A stretch of DNA of 64,000 nucleotides from Pontivivens nitratireducens (GCF_014235845.1 NZ_JACJUQ010000008.1:62001-126000), one strand, 5' to 3'; numbered from the stretch's first letter, positions 39,060-48,473 are shown. Program-made: numbers and translations. Notes: generated from the sequence alone by a model not told the origin.

Positions 39060-39803
39060 TCAGACGCGGCGAAAGGTAAGGTAGTGCGGCACGCGATCCT
39101 CGCGGATTGCCTTGGCCTCGTAGCGGGTGCGCGTCCAGTCGGACCAGGGTTCGCGCCAATCGGCAGGCCCCTCGGCCAACCATTCGAATTCCGGCATCCG
39201 GTGCACAACGTCCAGCGTGTGACGAACGTAGTCGGGAATATCCGTCGCGACGCGCAAATGCGACCCGGATTTCAGGGCACGGGCCAGCATGGTAAAGTTC
39301 TCGACACTGGCGAAACGACGGCGGTGGTGCCGCGTCTTGGGCCACGGATCGGGATACAGCAGGAACGCGCGATCCAGGCTGCCCTCGGGCAGGACTTCCA
39401 ACAGATCACGGGCATCGCCAGCATGGATGCGCACATTGTCCAGCAGATCGTCGCGCATCTTGCTCATCAACTGCGCGACGCCGTTGATATAGGGCTCACA
39501 CCCGATGATGCCCACGCCGGGATTCGAACCGGCCTGATGGAACATATGCTCCCCCGCGCCGAAGCCGATTTCCAGCCAGACCGGCGCGTCCCGCCCGAAC
39601 AGGTCGGTCAGGTCGATGGGCGTGCGGTCGGGGTTATCCTCACGCGTGACGCCCTGTGGCGCGATCTCGGCCAGGGTCACGTCCATGTCGTGCGCCTGCG
39701 CGGCGCGCAGTTTCTTGCCGTGGCGGCGACCGTAGAAGTTGCGCCACTCGGTCCCATCCTCACGAACGGGACCGATGCCGGGTGTCGGAGACTTCTTCGG
39801 CAT
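39060..39803 (-). CDS. trmB: tRNA (guanine-N7-)-methyltransferase
   Basis: A 247-residue SAM-dependent methyltransferase that makes m7G46 in tRNA. Motif I is LEIGFGAGEHMFHQA, and RAFLLYPDPWPKTRHHRRRF is the TrmB signature. The start at ATG 39803 overlaps the metK stop (ATGA); the frame extends to 39848 but that part lies inside metK. The metK-trmB pairing is typical of alphaproteobacteria. Confidence 0.95.
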   Translation of the reverse strand: MPKKSPTPGIGPVREDGTEWRNFYGRRHGKKLRAAQAHDMDVTLAEIAPQGVTREDNPDRTPIDLTDLFGRDAPVWLEIGFGAGEHMFHQAGSNPGVGIIGCEPYINGVAQLMSKMRDDLLDNVRIHAGDARDLLEVLPEGSLDRAFLLYPDPWPKTRHHRRRFASVENFTMLARALKSGSHLRVATDIPDYVRHTLDVVHRMPEFEWLAEGPADWREPWSDWTRTRYEAKAIREDRVPHYLTFRRV

Positions 39804-40954
39804 CAGAGCGCGAGCTTCAGCGCTTCGACCAGATCGGTACGCTCCCACGAGAAACCGCCATCCGCATCGGGTTCACGTCCGAAATGGCCATAGGCCGCCG
39901 TGCGCTGATAGATGGCGCGGTTCAGGCCCAACTGTTGGCGGATGCCCTTTGGCGTCAAGTCCATGACCTCCGCCACCGCAGCCTCGATCGCGCTCTCGTC
40001 CACAGCGCCAGTGCCGTAGGTATCGACATAGATCGACAGCGGTGCCGCGACGCCAATGGCATAGCTCAGCTGGAGGGTGCAGCGTTCCGCCAGACCTGCC
40101 GCGACGACGTTTTTCGCCAGATAGCGGGCGGCATAGGCGGCGGAGCGATCCACCTTCGTCCAGTCCTTGCCGGAAAAGGCACCGCCCCCGTGAGGTGCGG
40201 CCCCGCCGTAAGTGTCCACGATGATCTTGCGCCCCGTAAGGCCAGCGTCGCCGTCCGGGCCGCCGATCACGAACTTGCCGGTGGGGTTCACGTGCCAGAC
40301 TGTCTTGGGGGTCAGCCACCCCTCGGGCAGAACCTCGCGAATATAGGGCTCGACCACCTCACGCACATCGGCGCTGGTCATCGCATGATCCATGTGCTGC
40401 GTGGACAGGACGATCGACGAGACATCCACGGGCTTTCCATGCTCATACCGCACGGACAGCTGGGATTTCGCGTCGGGACCTAGAACGGCCGCCTCGCCCG
40501 ATTTGCGGACCTCGGCCAGACGCTTGAGGATCGCGTGAGAATACTGGATCGGCGCGGGCATCAGTGCGTCGGTCTCCCGGCAGGCATATCCGAACATGAT
40601 GCCCTGATCGCCCGCGCCATCGGTATCGACACCTTGCGCGATATGCGTGGACTGTTCGTGCAGCAGGTTTGTGACTTCCATCGTCTCCCAGTGGAAACCC
40701 TCCTGCTCGTATCCGATGCCTTTCACAGTTTCGCGCGCGATCTGCTCGATCCGTCGCATGACCGGTTCGGGGCCGCGCACCTCACCGCCGATGACAATGC
40801 GGTTCGTGGTGGCAAAGGTCTCACAGGCAACGCGCGAGAATGGCTCCTCCGCCAGAAATGCATCGACGATCGCATCCGAGATCTGATCGCAGACCTTATC
40901 GGGATGGCCCTCGGATACGGATTCCGAAGTAAAGGTGTAGTTCTGGCGTGTCAT
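39803..40954 (-). CDS. metK: S-adenosylmethionine synthetase
   Basis: A 383-residue enzyme making SAM from methionine and [24 protein letters not shown] is at residues 7-27 (in part), GIMFGYAC is the flexible-loop region, and the P-loop-like [19 protein letters not shown] is near residue 255. The frame opens further upstream, but ATG 40954 follows the riboswitch Shine-Dalgarno. Expression is expected to fall when SAM or SAH is high. Confidence 0.97.
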   Translation of the reverse strand: MTRQNYTFTSESVSEGHPDKVCDQISDAIVDAFLAEEPFSRVACETFATTNRIVIGGEVRGPEPVMRRIEQIARETVKGIGYEQEGFHWETMEVTNLLHEQSTHIAQGVDTDGAGDQGIMFGYACRETDALMPAPIQYSHAILKRLAEVRKSGEAAVLGPDAKSQLSVRYEHGKPVDVSSIVLSTQHMDHAMTSADVREVVEPYIREVLPEGWLTPKTVWHVNPTGKFVIGGPDGDAGLTGRKIIVDTYGGAAPHGGGAFSGKDWTKVDRSAAYAARYLAKNVVAAGLAERCTLQLSYAIGVAAPLSIYVDTYGTGAVDESAIEAAVAEVMDLTPKGIRQQLGLNRAIYQRTAAYGHFGREPDADGGFSWERTDLVEALKLAL

Positions 40955-40960
40955 GTGAAA

Positions 40961-41016
40961 GTGCTCCGAATTAAACTGTAAAGTTCGCAGAAGCAGGAAG
41001 CCGCCGCATACGAACC
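40961..41016 (-). ncRNA. SAM/SAH riboswitch upstream of metK
   Basis: The minus-strand leader has the conserved CGGCTTCCTG (41003-40994) inside a stem GTTCG/CGAAC (41015-41011 with 40987-40983, extendable by two pairs) and GGAGCAC (40967-40961) overlapping the Shine-Dalgarno. GGAGC can pair with the CTTCC loop, making the pseudoknot that hides the ribosome site when SAM or SAH is bound. Sequence, structure, position and gene all match this Rhodobacterales class. Confidence 0.88.
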
Positions 41017-41239
41017 GAAGGCCCAAAGGGCCCCAAAGGCTGGGTGTCACCTTTTAAGATAAAAAACGCAATCGGAATTTGACGTGCGTAGGTCTGCGCG
41101 CACCCGTGCCCGACAGCCCCTTTCGATGCATTCCACCGGCCCCGACAGACATCTGGATTCGCGCCCAAAGGGGGTGGACCTGCGGAATTCATGCGCTGTA
41201 CGACTGCGGAAATCCGCATTTTTCGATTTCTGAACAGGT

Positions 41240-41435
41240 ATTTGACGATATGCGCAAAATTAATTTGGCGGCACAGCAATTTTTTTCTTTTCACAGCGGC
41301 GAAAGCATCCTAAATCCCCGTTCAGACGCCAACGCACGCGCCTCTGGCACGGCATTTTCGCACGGTTACGCAGCGACGGTAACGTCTCCCTTGGAAGTGA
41401 GCGGTCATATATGGCCGGGTCTATTGGAGATGACC
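41240..41435 (+). promoter_or_regulatory. structured leader of ornithine decarboxylase (speF-type candidate)
   Basis: A roughly 200-base leader before the decarboxylase start. GGTCA (41403-41407) can pair with TGGCC (41412-41416), or GGTCAT (41403-41408) can pair with ATGACC (41430-41435), which overlaps the ribosome site GGAG and start. Such alternative pairing is switch-like. By position it corresponds to the speF leader family reported upstream of alphaproteobacterial ornithine decarboxylases; that match is from memory. Bases 41041-41240 show only divergent promoter sequence. Confidence 0.55.
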
Positions 41436-42632
41436 ATGAACGCTTTTGTAACCGACCTTTCCGGTCGCACCCGTACCTCTGCCCACTCCTTCTCGGAGAT
41501 GGCCGTCAGCACCCGTGTCGAGCAATTCATTGCCGCAAACCAGTTCGACAAGCCGACGCTGGTTCTGGATACCGATGTGGTCGAGCGGAACTTCCTCGCC
41601 CTGCGCGCCGGTCTCGGCCATGCCCGCATCCATTACGCCGTGAAGGCGAACCCGGATCGTGCGATCCTGTCCCGTCTGGTCGCGCTCGGCTCTGGCTTCG
41701 ACGCTGCATCACGTGGCGAGATCGAGCAGTGCCTGGCACTGGGCGCCGCGCCTGAGAACATTTCCTTTGGCAACACCGTCAAGCGGGCCTCGGACATCGC
41801 GTTCGCGCATGGTGCGGGCATCGACCTGTTCGCCGCCGACGCGGAGGAAGAGCTGGAGAAGATCGCCGAGCACGCCCCCGCCGCGCAGGTCTATATCCGC
41901 CTGATCGTCGATGCGTCCGAGGCCGACTGGCCGCTCAGCCGCAAGTTCGGCTGCGCCCGCGACAAGGCGATTGCGCTGCTGGACATGGCGCGCGAACTGG
42001 GGCTGAACCCGGTCGGCTTCTCGTTCCATGTCGGCTCGCAAACCCGCAAGTCATCCATGTGGCGCACCACGCTGGACCAGATCGCGGAGATCTGGGCCGA
42101 GGCTCTGCGTGCAGGTCACGCGCTCAGCCTGCTCAACATCGGCGGCGGCTTCCCGGCGTTCTATGGCGATGCGATCGAGGATCCGACCTCCTACGCCGCA
42201 TCGGTGATGGATGAGATCGCGCAGCGTTTCGGCTCGGTCGCACATATCATGGCGGAGCCCGGCCGCGGTCTGGTGGCGGAGGCCGGCGCAATCGCCGCCG
42301 AGGTTCTGCTGGTCAGCCGCAAGTCCGACAACGACATGCACCGTTGGGTCTATCTGGACATCGGCAAGTTCTCGGGCCTGGCAGAGACCATTGACGAGGC
42401 CATCCGTTACCAGTTCATCACCGGCCGCGACCATGAACAAACCGGCCCGTGCATCCTGGCCGGCCCGTCCTGCGACAGCGCCGACGTGCTGTATGAAAAA
42501 CGTCCGGTCAACCTGCCGCTGGGCCTGCGCTCCGGCGACAAGGTGATCATCCGCAATTGCGGTGCCTATACCTCGACCTATTCGTCGGTCGGCTTCAACG
42601 GCTTCCCGCCGCTGGATGTCGTGGTCATCTGA
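41436..42632 (+). CDS. ornithine/lysine-type decarboxylase (group IV)
   Basis: A 398-residue alanine-racemase-fold PLP decarboxylase that makes putrescine from ornithine. The PLP lysine is Lys70 in HYAVKAN. SFHVGSQT, GGGFPAFY and EPGRGLVAEAG bind the cofactor, and the catalytic Cys is in GPSCDSADVLY. ATG 41436 is chosen because GGAG is 6 bases away; the ATG at 41430 abuts it. The frame opens at 41079, but that part is leader RNA. Confidence 0.92.
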   Translation: MNAFVTDLSGRTRTSAHSFSEMAVSTRVEQFIAANQFDKPTLVLDTDVVERNFLALRAGLGHARIHYAVKANPDRAILSRLVALGSGFDAASRGEIEQCLALGAAPENISFGNTVKRASDIAFAHGAGIDLFAADAEEELEKIAEHAPAAQVYIRLIVDASEADWPLSRKFGCARDKAIALLDMARELGLNPVGFSFHVGSQTRKSSMWRTTLDQIAEIWAEALRAGHALSLLNIGGGFPAFYGDAIEDPTSYAASVMDEIAQRFGSVAHIMAEPGRGLVAEAGAIAAEVLLVSRKSDNDMHRWVYLDIGKFSGLAETIDEAIRYQFITGRDHEQTGPCILAGPSCDSADVLYEKRPVNLPLGLRSGDKVIIRNCGAYTSTYSSVGFNGFPPLDVVVI

Positions 42633-42709
42633 CCCCAACGGGCGGCACCCACCCTGCACTGTGGAGCGCGCCATCCTACGCGCTCCTGCACGGCCCCTGC
42701 CGAAACCGA

Positions 42710-42744
42710 AACGACCCGGTCGCCACATGCGACCGGGTCGTTTT
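42710..42744 (+). terminator. terminator of ornithine decarboxylase
   Basis: A perfect 14-bp stem (42710-42723 with 42729-42742, AACGACCCGGTCGC) with loop CACAT runs into TTTT. A weaker G/C hairpin lies upstream at about 42661-42690. Confidence 0.9.
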
Positions 42745-42765
42745 CGTCTGCTCATCACTTTCGAC

Positions 42766-42784
42766 AAATATCCCCGCCGGAGGC
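42766..42784. repeat. 19-bp dispersed repeat, copy 1
   Basis: AAATATCCCCGCCGGAGGC, identical to the copy at 57330-57348. Both are intergenic. CCGCCGGAGG-type short intergenic repeats are common in roseobacter genomes (from memory). Confidence 0.6.
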
Positions 42785-42816
42785 CCCTGCCCTTCAAAGA
42801 AGAATACCCCCGGCAA

Positions 42817-42849
42817 CGAAAAGGCCCCCGGCGTGAACCGAGGGCCTTC
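42817..42849 (-). terminator. terminator of mdh
   Basis: On the minus strand a stem of about 11 positions with one mismatch (42821-42831 with 42838-42848) is followed by TTTT. It begins 21 bases after the mdh stop. Confidence 0.75.
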
Positions 42850-42869
42850 GTTCATTCGCGGCGATCAAA

Positions 42870-43991
<1,122 letters not shown>

Positions 43992-44087
43992 TCAGATGGT
44001 CATGAGTTTGGTCGCAGATAGGCTCCGACGCTGCGTGGCAATCACGCCGCAATTCGCAAGATATCACTTCTGAATAGGATATGAGCC

Positions 44088-44579
44088 ATGCGCCTGCCCA
44101 CTCTCCCTTCGCTGGCCCGGGCTTCGCTGGTTCGGGTTTTCAGCCCCGCCGATGGCGGCCTCAGCCTTTCATCCGGTCGTTCATCCGACGCGCCATGCGT
44201 AGACATGCTCACCGGGCGCAGGGTTCTGATCGTGGAGGATGAGGGGCTGCTGGCCCTCGATCTGGAATTTGCGCTGATCGACGCAGGTGCCACCGTGATG
44301 GGCCCGGTGATTCAGGTGGATGAGGGTTTGACGCTGATGGCCACCGAAACCGGCCCTATCGACGCGGCGATCCTCGACCTCGACCTGCGGGGGCAGCCAT
44401 CCTACCCCCTCGCCGATTGCCTGATCGAACGCGGTGTCCCGTTCGTCTTCCATACCGGCCACGGGCGTGAGGCTGACCTGCGCGCGCGCTATGGCGCCGA
44501 CATCCAGGTCTTCGCCAAACCCTCCCGGATCGAGGGGGTCATCGCCGCGCTGGCGAAATTGATCGCAAACCGAAGCTGA
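44088..44579 (+). CDS. single-domain response regulator
   Basis: A receiver-only protein of up to 163 residues. The acidic pair is in RVLIVEDEGLLALDLE, the phosphoacceptor Asp in AAILDLDLRGQ, and the Lys in VFAKPSR. No output domain is present. From ATG 44088 there is an unusual 40-residue Ser/Arg-rich leader; ATG 44205 would give a bare receiver (124 residues). It has no linked kinase, so it probably acts as a phosphorelay or protein-interaction module. Confidence 0.8.
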   Translation: MRLPTLPSLARASLVRVFSPADGGLSLSSGRSSDAPCVDMLTGRRVLIVEDEGLLALDLEFALIDAGATVMGPVIQVDEGLTLMATETGPIDAAILDLDLRGQPSYPLADCLIERGVPFVFHTGHGREADLRARYGADIQVFAKPSRIEGVIAALAKLIANRS

Positions 44580-44638
44580 AGGAGAGTGGCGCAGGCGATT
44601 CCCGCTTTTGTACGGACCTGAACCCAGGCCAGAGAGAG

Positions 44639-44953
44639 CTAGCTTTCCAGACCCGTCGTGGGTGCACCAGGGTTCGGCGTAAAGTGCTCGCCCGCCGCCA
44701 GCAGGCAGGTTCGCCCGTTCGGCAGGGTCAACGTCACCGTCCACGATCCGGTACGGTCGGACGCGTAGACCTCCACGATTCCCCGATTGTCGAGCGCCAT
44801 GGCCCGCCGGGTTTCACCGAACTGCTCAGTCAACGTTCGAATCGTCTGGTTCCGCACGCCGCATTCATCCGCTTGCGCCTGCACGTCGGCGGCAAAAATG
44901 CCGGCGGCGAACAGAACGATAGAACTGGCGAGGACTTTGTTGAAAAGGGTCAT
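44639..44953 (-). CDS. small secreted protein, unknown
   Basis: A 104-residue protein with a signal peptide (about residues 1-26, cleavage near VQA-QA). The mature part has two cysteines (ECGVRNQTIRTLTEQFGE and NGRTCLLAAGEHF) that could form a disulfide, and resembles small periplasmic proteins of roseobacters seen with no known function. GGATATT precedes the ATG. Confidence 0.65.
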   Translation of the reverse strand: MTLFNKVLASSIVLFAAGIFAADVQAQADECGVRNQTIRTLTEQFGETRRAMALDNRGIVEVYASDRTGSWTVTLTLPNGRTCLLAAGEHFTPNPGAPTTGLES

Positions 44954-45165
44954 GCAATATCCTTTCGACCCCGCAAATCGGGGGTGGGCTGAAATCGGCT
45001 CGGGTTGGGAGGGCCGCGGAAATACACGGCTTGCCGATCATGTTGCGCTGATTTGGTTAACGGTCGGTTACCATCGCCCGTGATGCCGATAGATTAAGGC
45101 GCGACCATGGGTCCGGATGAAATATTGTTGCGTGACCTCTTGCGCTATGTGCTGCCGCAGGTATG

Positions 45166-45178
45166 TTGCGGCGCAACG
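45166..45178. promoter_or_regulatory. GTTGCGGCGCAAC palindrome before mcl2
   Basis: A 13-bp perfect inverted repeat centred on G, ending 20 bases upstream of the mcl2 start. GTTGCG half-copies also occur near 45043 and 45128. It could be the operator of a regulator of acyl-CoA assimilation; this is inferred. Confidence 0.4.
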
Positions 45179-45198
45179 CAATTCGTCCGGACAGTCCC

Positions 45199-46056
45199 AT
45201 GAACCATCGCCCCCGCCGCTCCGTCCTTTACATGCCCGGCTCGAAGTCGCGCGCCTTGGATAAGGCCGCAACGCTGCCGGCGGACGCCCTCATCCTCGAT
45301 TTGGAGGACGCTGTTTCCCCCACGGAAAAATCCGCGGCCCGCGATCTGGTCTGCGAGGCGGTGAAGTCCCGCCCGTTCGGCCCGCGTGAGGTTATCGTGC
45401 GCATCAATGGCGCCCAGACGGAATGGGGCGGGGCCGATCTGGCCGCCGCCGCCGATGCCCGCCCCGATGCGATTCTGCTGCCCAAGGTCGAAAGCCCCGA
45501 CGACATCGCCAAGGCGCGGGCTGTCGCGGGTGATATTGCGATCTGGGCGATGATGGAAACGCCGCGCGGCCTGCTGAACGCTGACGCGATCGCCGCCGCG
45601 CCCGGTCTCGCCTGCATGGTCATGGGCACGAACGATCTGGCCAAGGAACTGCACGCCAGTCACATTCCCGGCCGCGTCCCGATGATCGCCTCGCTCGGCC
45701 TTGCCCTGCTGGCTGCACGGGCGCATGGCCTCGCCATCATCGACGGGGTCTACAACGCCTTCAAGGATGATGAGGGATTGCGGGTCGAGTGTGAGCAGGG
45801 CCGTGACATGGGCTTCGATGGAAAAACGTTGATCCATCCCGCCCAGCTGGCCGTGACAAACGAGGTGTTCGGCCCCTCGCCCGAGGCACTGGAGGAGGCG
45901 CGCGCCCAGATCGCGGCCTTTGAACAGACCGAGGCATCCGGCGGCGGCGTCGCCGTGGTCAACGGGCGGATCGTCGAAAATCTGCACGTCGAAAATGCCC
46001 GCCGCCTGTTGGCGGAGGCGGACGCAATCGCGACATTGGAAGAGGCGGCGCGCTAG
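45199..46056 (+). CDS. mcl2: (3S)-malyl-CoA thioesterase / CitE-like lyase
   Basis: A 285-residue CitE-superfamily TIM-barrel enzyme, the length of Rhodobacter Mcl2, which hydrolyses malyl-CoA to malate in the ethylmalonyl-CoA pathway. RSVLYMPGSKSRALDKA is at the N-terminus, the Glu is in LDLEDAVSPTEK, and WAMMETPRGLLNA and MGFDGKTLIHPAQL are conserved active-site segments. ATG 45199 is chosen over 45163. It leads an operon ending in mch, supporting the pathway assignment. Confidence 0.85.
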   Translation: MNHRPRRSVLYMPGSKSRALDKAATLPADALILDLEDAVSPTEKSAARDLVCEAVKSRPFGPREVIVRINGAQTEWGGADLAAAADARPDAILLPKVESPDDIAKARAVAGDIAIWAMMETPRGLLNADAIAAAPGLACMVMGTNDLAKELHASHIPGRVPMIASLGLALLAARAHGLAIIDGVYNAFKDDEGLRVECEQGRDMGFDGKTLIHPAQLAVTNEVFGPSPEALEEARAQIAAFEQTEASGGGVAVVNGRIVENLHVENARRLLAEADAIATLEEAAR

Positions 46057-46093
46057 GCTATCCTCCACCAGCTTTCGCCAATCGGAGTTCGAG

Positions 46094-46645
46094 ATGTCGT
46101 TTTTTATCCTGATTCTCGGTGTCGCCCTGTGGTGGGGCGGGCATCTGTTCAAGCGTATCGCGCCCGATGCCCGCGCCCGTATGGGAAAGGGTGGCAAGGG
46201 CATTATCGCCGCTGTTCTGGGCGTCTCGATCCTGCTGATGATCATCGGCTATCGCGGAACCGAGTTCATTCCCGTCTGGTTTCCGCCGGCGTGGACCGTT
46301 CACCTCAACAACCTGATGATGCTGATCGCGATCTTTCTGCTGGGCGCGGGCAGTTCCAAGGGCCGCGCCCGGACGTGGTTTCGCCACCCGATGCTGATCG
46401 GCTTCACGATCTGGACCGTGGCGCACCTGCTGGTGAACGGCGATCTGGCCGCGATCGTGCTGTTCGGCGGGCTGGGCCTGTGGTCGCTGACCTCGATATT
46501 CGTGATTAACCGCGCGACGCCCGAATGGCATCGCCCCCCGGCGGGGGCTGTCGGTGGCGACGTGCGGCTGGTTGTGATCACACTCGTCGTGTTTGCCGTG
46601 ATAGCGGGCATCCACTCCATTTTCGTTTGGCCATTTCCGGGGTAA
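46094..46645 (+). CDS. NnrU family membrane protein
   Basis: A 183-residue membrane protein of the NnrU family with about five hydrophobic segments (starting SFFILILGVALWWGGHLFKR). NnrU is known in denitrification and as a haem-isomerase-like (15-cis-zeta-carotene isomerase related) fold; no nitrate genes are near. GGAG six bases before ATG 46094 decides the start. It sits inside the mcl2-mch operon, which is unexplained. Confidence 0.85.
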   Translation: MSFFILILGVALWWGGHLFKRIAPDARARMGKGGKGIIAAVLGVSILLMIIGYRGTEFIPVWFPPAWTVHLNNLMMLIAIFLLGAGSSKGRARTWFRHPMLIGFTIWTVAHLLVNGDLAAIVLFGGLGLWSLTSIFVINRATPEWHRPPAGAVGGDVRLVVITLVVFAVIAGIHSIFVWPFPG

Positions 46646-46648
46646 ACC

Positions 46649-46852
46649 ATGATCGCCTACAGACTTTTGACCCATGAGGATTCCTCCGCCTTCTGTCACA
46701 AGGTGACCGAGGCGCTGAGCAAGGGGTGGAGCCTCTACGGTGACCCGACCTACGCCTTCGATGCGGGCAAGGGCGTGATGATGTGCGGTCAGGCGGTGAC
46801 CAAGGAGGTCGCGGGCGACTATGATCCGGACAGGAGGCTGGGCCAGCTATGA
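46649..46852 (+). CDS. DUF1737 protein
   Basis: A 67-residue cytoplasmic protein of the DUF1737 type: an N-terminal YRLLTHEDSSAFCHKVTEAL, a glycine-rich turn (LSKGWSLYGDP) and a short basic C-terminus. It starts 3 bases after nnrU, and its stop overlaps the mch start (ATGA). Function unknown. Confidence 0.8.
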   Translation: MIAYRLLTHEDSSAFCHKVTEALSKGWSLYGDPTYAFDAGKGVMMCGQAVTKEVAGDYDPDRRLGQL

Positions 46853-47880
46853 AGACGAGTGCAGGCCGCTTCTTCGAGGATTACCGCGTCGGTGACACCA
46901 TCGTACACGCAATTCCGCGCACCGTCGGATCGGGGGAGCGGGCGCTGTACCATGCTCTGTATCCGGCGCGCCACGCGCTTTATTCCGCCGACAGTTTCGC
47001 GCAGGGTTGCGGCCTGCCCGCCAGCCCACTGGACGATCTGATCGTGTTCCACACCGTGTTCGGCAAGTCGGTGCCCGATATCTCGCTGAACGCTGTGGCC
47101 AATCTGGGCTATGCCGAGGCCCGCTTTCACCGCCCCGTCTGGCCGGGGGACACTCTGGCGTCACGCTCGACCGTGATCGGGGTGAAGCAGAACTCCAACG
47201 GCAAGACCGGCGTGGTCTGGGTGCACACCGAGGGGCACAACCAGCACGGCGATCTGGTACTGGATTTCAAACGCTGGGTGATGCTGCGCAAACGCGATCT
47301 GGATGCACCCGCGCCTGACACTGTCGTGCCCGAACTGTCGGATGCGGTGGCGTCCGGCGCGTTGCACGTCCCACACGGCCTGGACTTCAGCCGCTACGAC
47401 ACGCTTGCTGCCGGGTCACCGCATAGGTGGAGCGATTATGAGGTGGGTGAGAAAATCGACCATGTCGATGGCGTCACCATCGAGGAAGCCGAGCACATGC
47501 TCGCCACCCGTCTGTGGCAAAACACCGCCAAGGTTCATTTCGATGCCACCAATCGCGAGGACGGCCGCCGCCTGATCTATGGCGGGCACGTCATCAGCAT
47601 GGCCCGCACGCTCAGCTTCAACGGCCTTGCCAATGCGCAGATGATGGTGGCCATCAACGCCGGTGCCCATGCGAATCCGTGTTTCGCTGGCGACACAGTC
47701 CGCGCCTGGTCCGAGGTTCTGGACAAGGCCGATACCGACGCCGCCGGTGTCGGAGCGTTGCGCCTGCGTCTGGTCGCCACGAAGGGGGACAGCGGCGCGT
47801 TTCCATTGCGTGACGAGGCCGGAAAATATCGCCCGGACGTGCTGCTGGATTTGGACTATTGGGCCGTTATGCCGAAGTAG
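46849..47880 (+). CDS. mch: mesaconyl-CoA hydratase (beta-methylmalyl-CoA dehydratase)
   Basis: A 343-residue double hot-dog (MaoC-like) hydratase, exactly the length of Rhodobacter sphaeroides Mch. ARHALYSADSFAQGCGLPASP is an N-terminal signature (20-residue window), and YGGHVISMARTLSFNGLANAQ-like sequence forms the C-terminal active-site region (with NPCFAGDTVRAWSEV after it). It reversibly hydrates mesaconyl-CoA to beta-methylmalyl-CoA in acetyl-CoA assimilation. Coupled by ATGA overlap to DUF1737. Confidence 0.9.
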   Translation: MKTSAGRFFEDYRVGDTIVHAIPRTVGSGERALYHALYPARHALYSADSFAQGCGLPASPLDDLIVFHTVFGKSVPDISLNAVANLGYAEARFHRPVWPGDTLASRSTVIGVKQNSNGKTGVVWVHTEGHNQHGDLVLDFKRWVMLRKRDLDAPAPDTVVPELSDAVASGALHVPHGLDFSRYDTLAAGSPHRWSDYEVGEKIDHVDGVTIEEAEHMLATRLWQNTAKVHFDATNREDGRRLIYGGHVISMARTLSFNGLANAQMMVAINAGAHANPCFAGDTVRAWSEVLDKADTDAAGVGALRLRLVATKGDSGAFPLRDEAGKYRPDVLLDLDYWAVMPK

Positions 47881-47896
47881 AGCAGCAGGCCGAACC

Positions 47897-47928
47897 ACGT
47901 GATCACACGAAATATTTTGTGATCACAC
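47897..47928. promoter_or_regulatory. paired GTGATCAC operators upstream of sdhC
   Basis: GTGATCACA (47899-47907) and TGTGATCACA-like TTGTGATCACA (47917-47927), centres 20 bp apart, lie 19 bases after the mch stop. A possible promoter follows: TTGGCT (47987-47992), 16-base spacer, TAGGTT (48009-48014). Distances to the putative promoter resemble those at sucC. Confidence 0.6.
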
Positions 47929-48078
47929 ACGCACCCGCTGCGGCAGAATAGACGTGGAAATCCTCGAAAGCCGGCGAATCCGCTCTTTGGCTTGGGATAG
48001 AACTGTTCTAGGTTGTCGCTCAATAGCCCCGATTGCAGGGCTTCGATCAATTCTGCCGTGACTATCCTTGGAGGACCT

Positions 48079-48462
48079 ATGGCCGACGTGAACCGGGGCA
48101 ACCGCCCGCTTTCACCGCATCTGAGCATTTACAAGCCTCAGCTGACCTCGATCACATCCATCCTGACGCGGATCACCGGAAACGCCATGCTGGTGGCGGC
48201 GCTGATGATTGTCTGGTGGTTTCTCGCCCTGGCCGCCGGGCCCGAGGCGTATGAAAACGCAAGCTGGTGGATCACGTCCTTCGTTGGCGACCTGATCATG
48301 CTCGGGTCGGTCTGGGCGCTGTGGTATCACTACCTGGCCGGTCTGCGGCACCTGTATTGGGATACCGGACGCGGGCTGGATATCGAAACAGCCGAGAATC
48401 TGGGCAAGGCCTGCATCATCGGCTCGTTCGTGCTCACCCTTTTGACAATCATCGTGGTTTGA
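48079..48462 (+). CDS. sdhC: succinate dehydrogenase cytochrome b556 subunit
   Basis: A 127-residue membrane anchor with three helices (about residues 30-52, 63-85 and 103-125). RPLSPHLSIYKPQLTSITSI is the family signature near residues 9-28 and includes the Ser/His quinone-site region. WYHYLAGLRHLYWD supplies the haem-ligand histidine. ATG 48079 is chosen from RBS TTGGAGG. First gene of sdhCDA-(lipoprotein)-B. Confidence 0.95.
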   Translation: MADVNRGNRPLSPHLSIYKPQLTSITSILTRITGNAMLVAALMIVWWFLALAAGPEAYENASWWITSFVGDLIMLGSVWALWYHYLAGLRHLYWDTGRGLDIETAENLGKACIIGSFVLTLLTIIVV

Positions 48463-48473
48463 GGAGAGACACC

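Noticed and set aside
39517-39534. GCCGGGATTCGAACCGGC looks like the T-arm of a minus-strand tRNA
   Set aside because: It lies in frame inside trmB and no acceptor, D or anticodon stems surround it.
42661-42690. Small RNA in the odc-mdh gap
   Set aside because: The hairpins are explained by the two convergent gene terminators.
46573-46582. A single TGTGATCACA inside nnrU (and GTGATCAC at 3340-3347 in miaB)
   Set aside because: Single copies within coding sequence, unpaired, and not upstream of a gene start; treated as chance.
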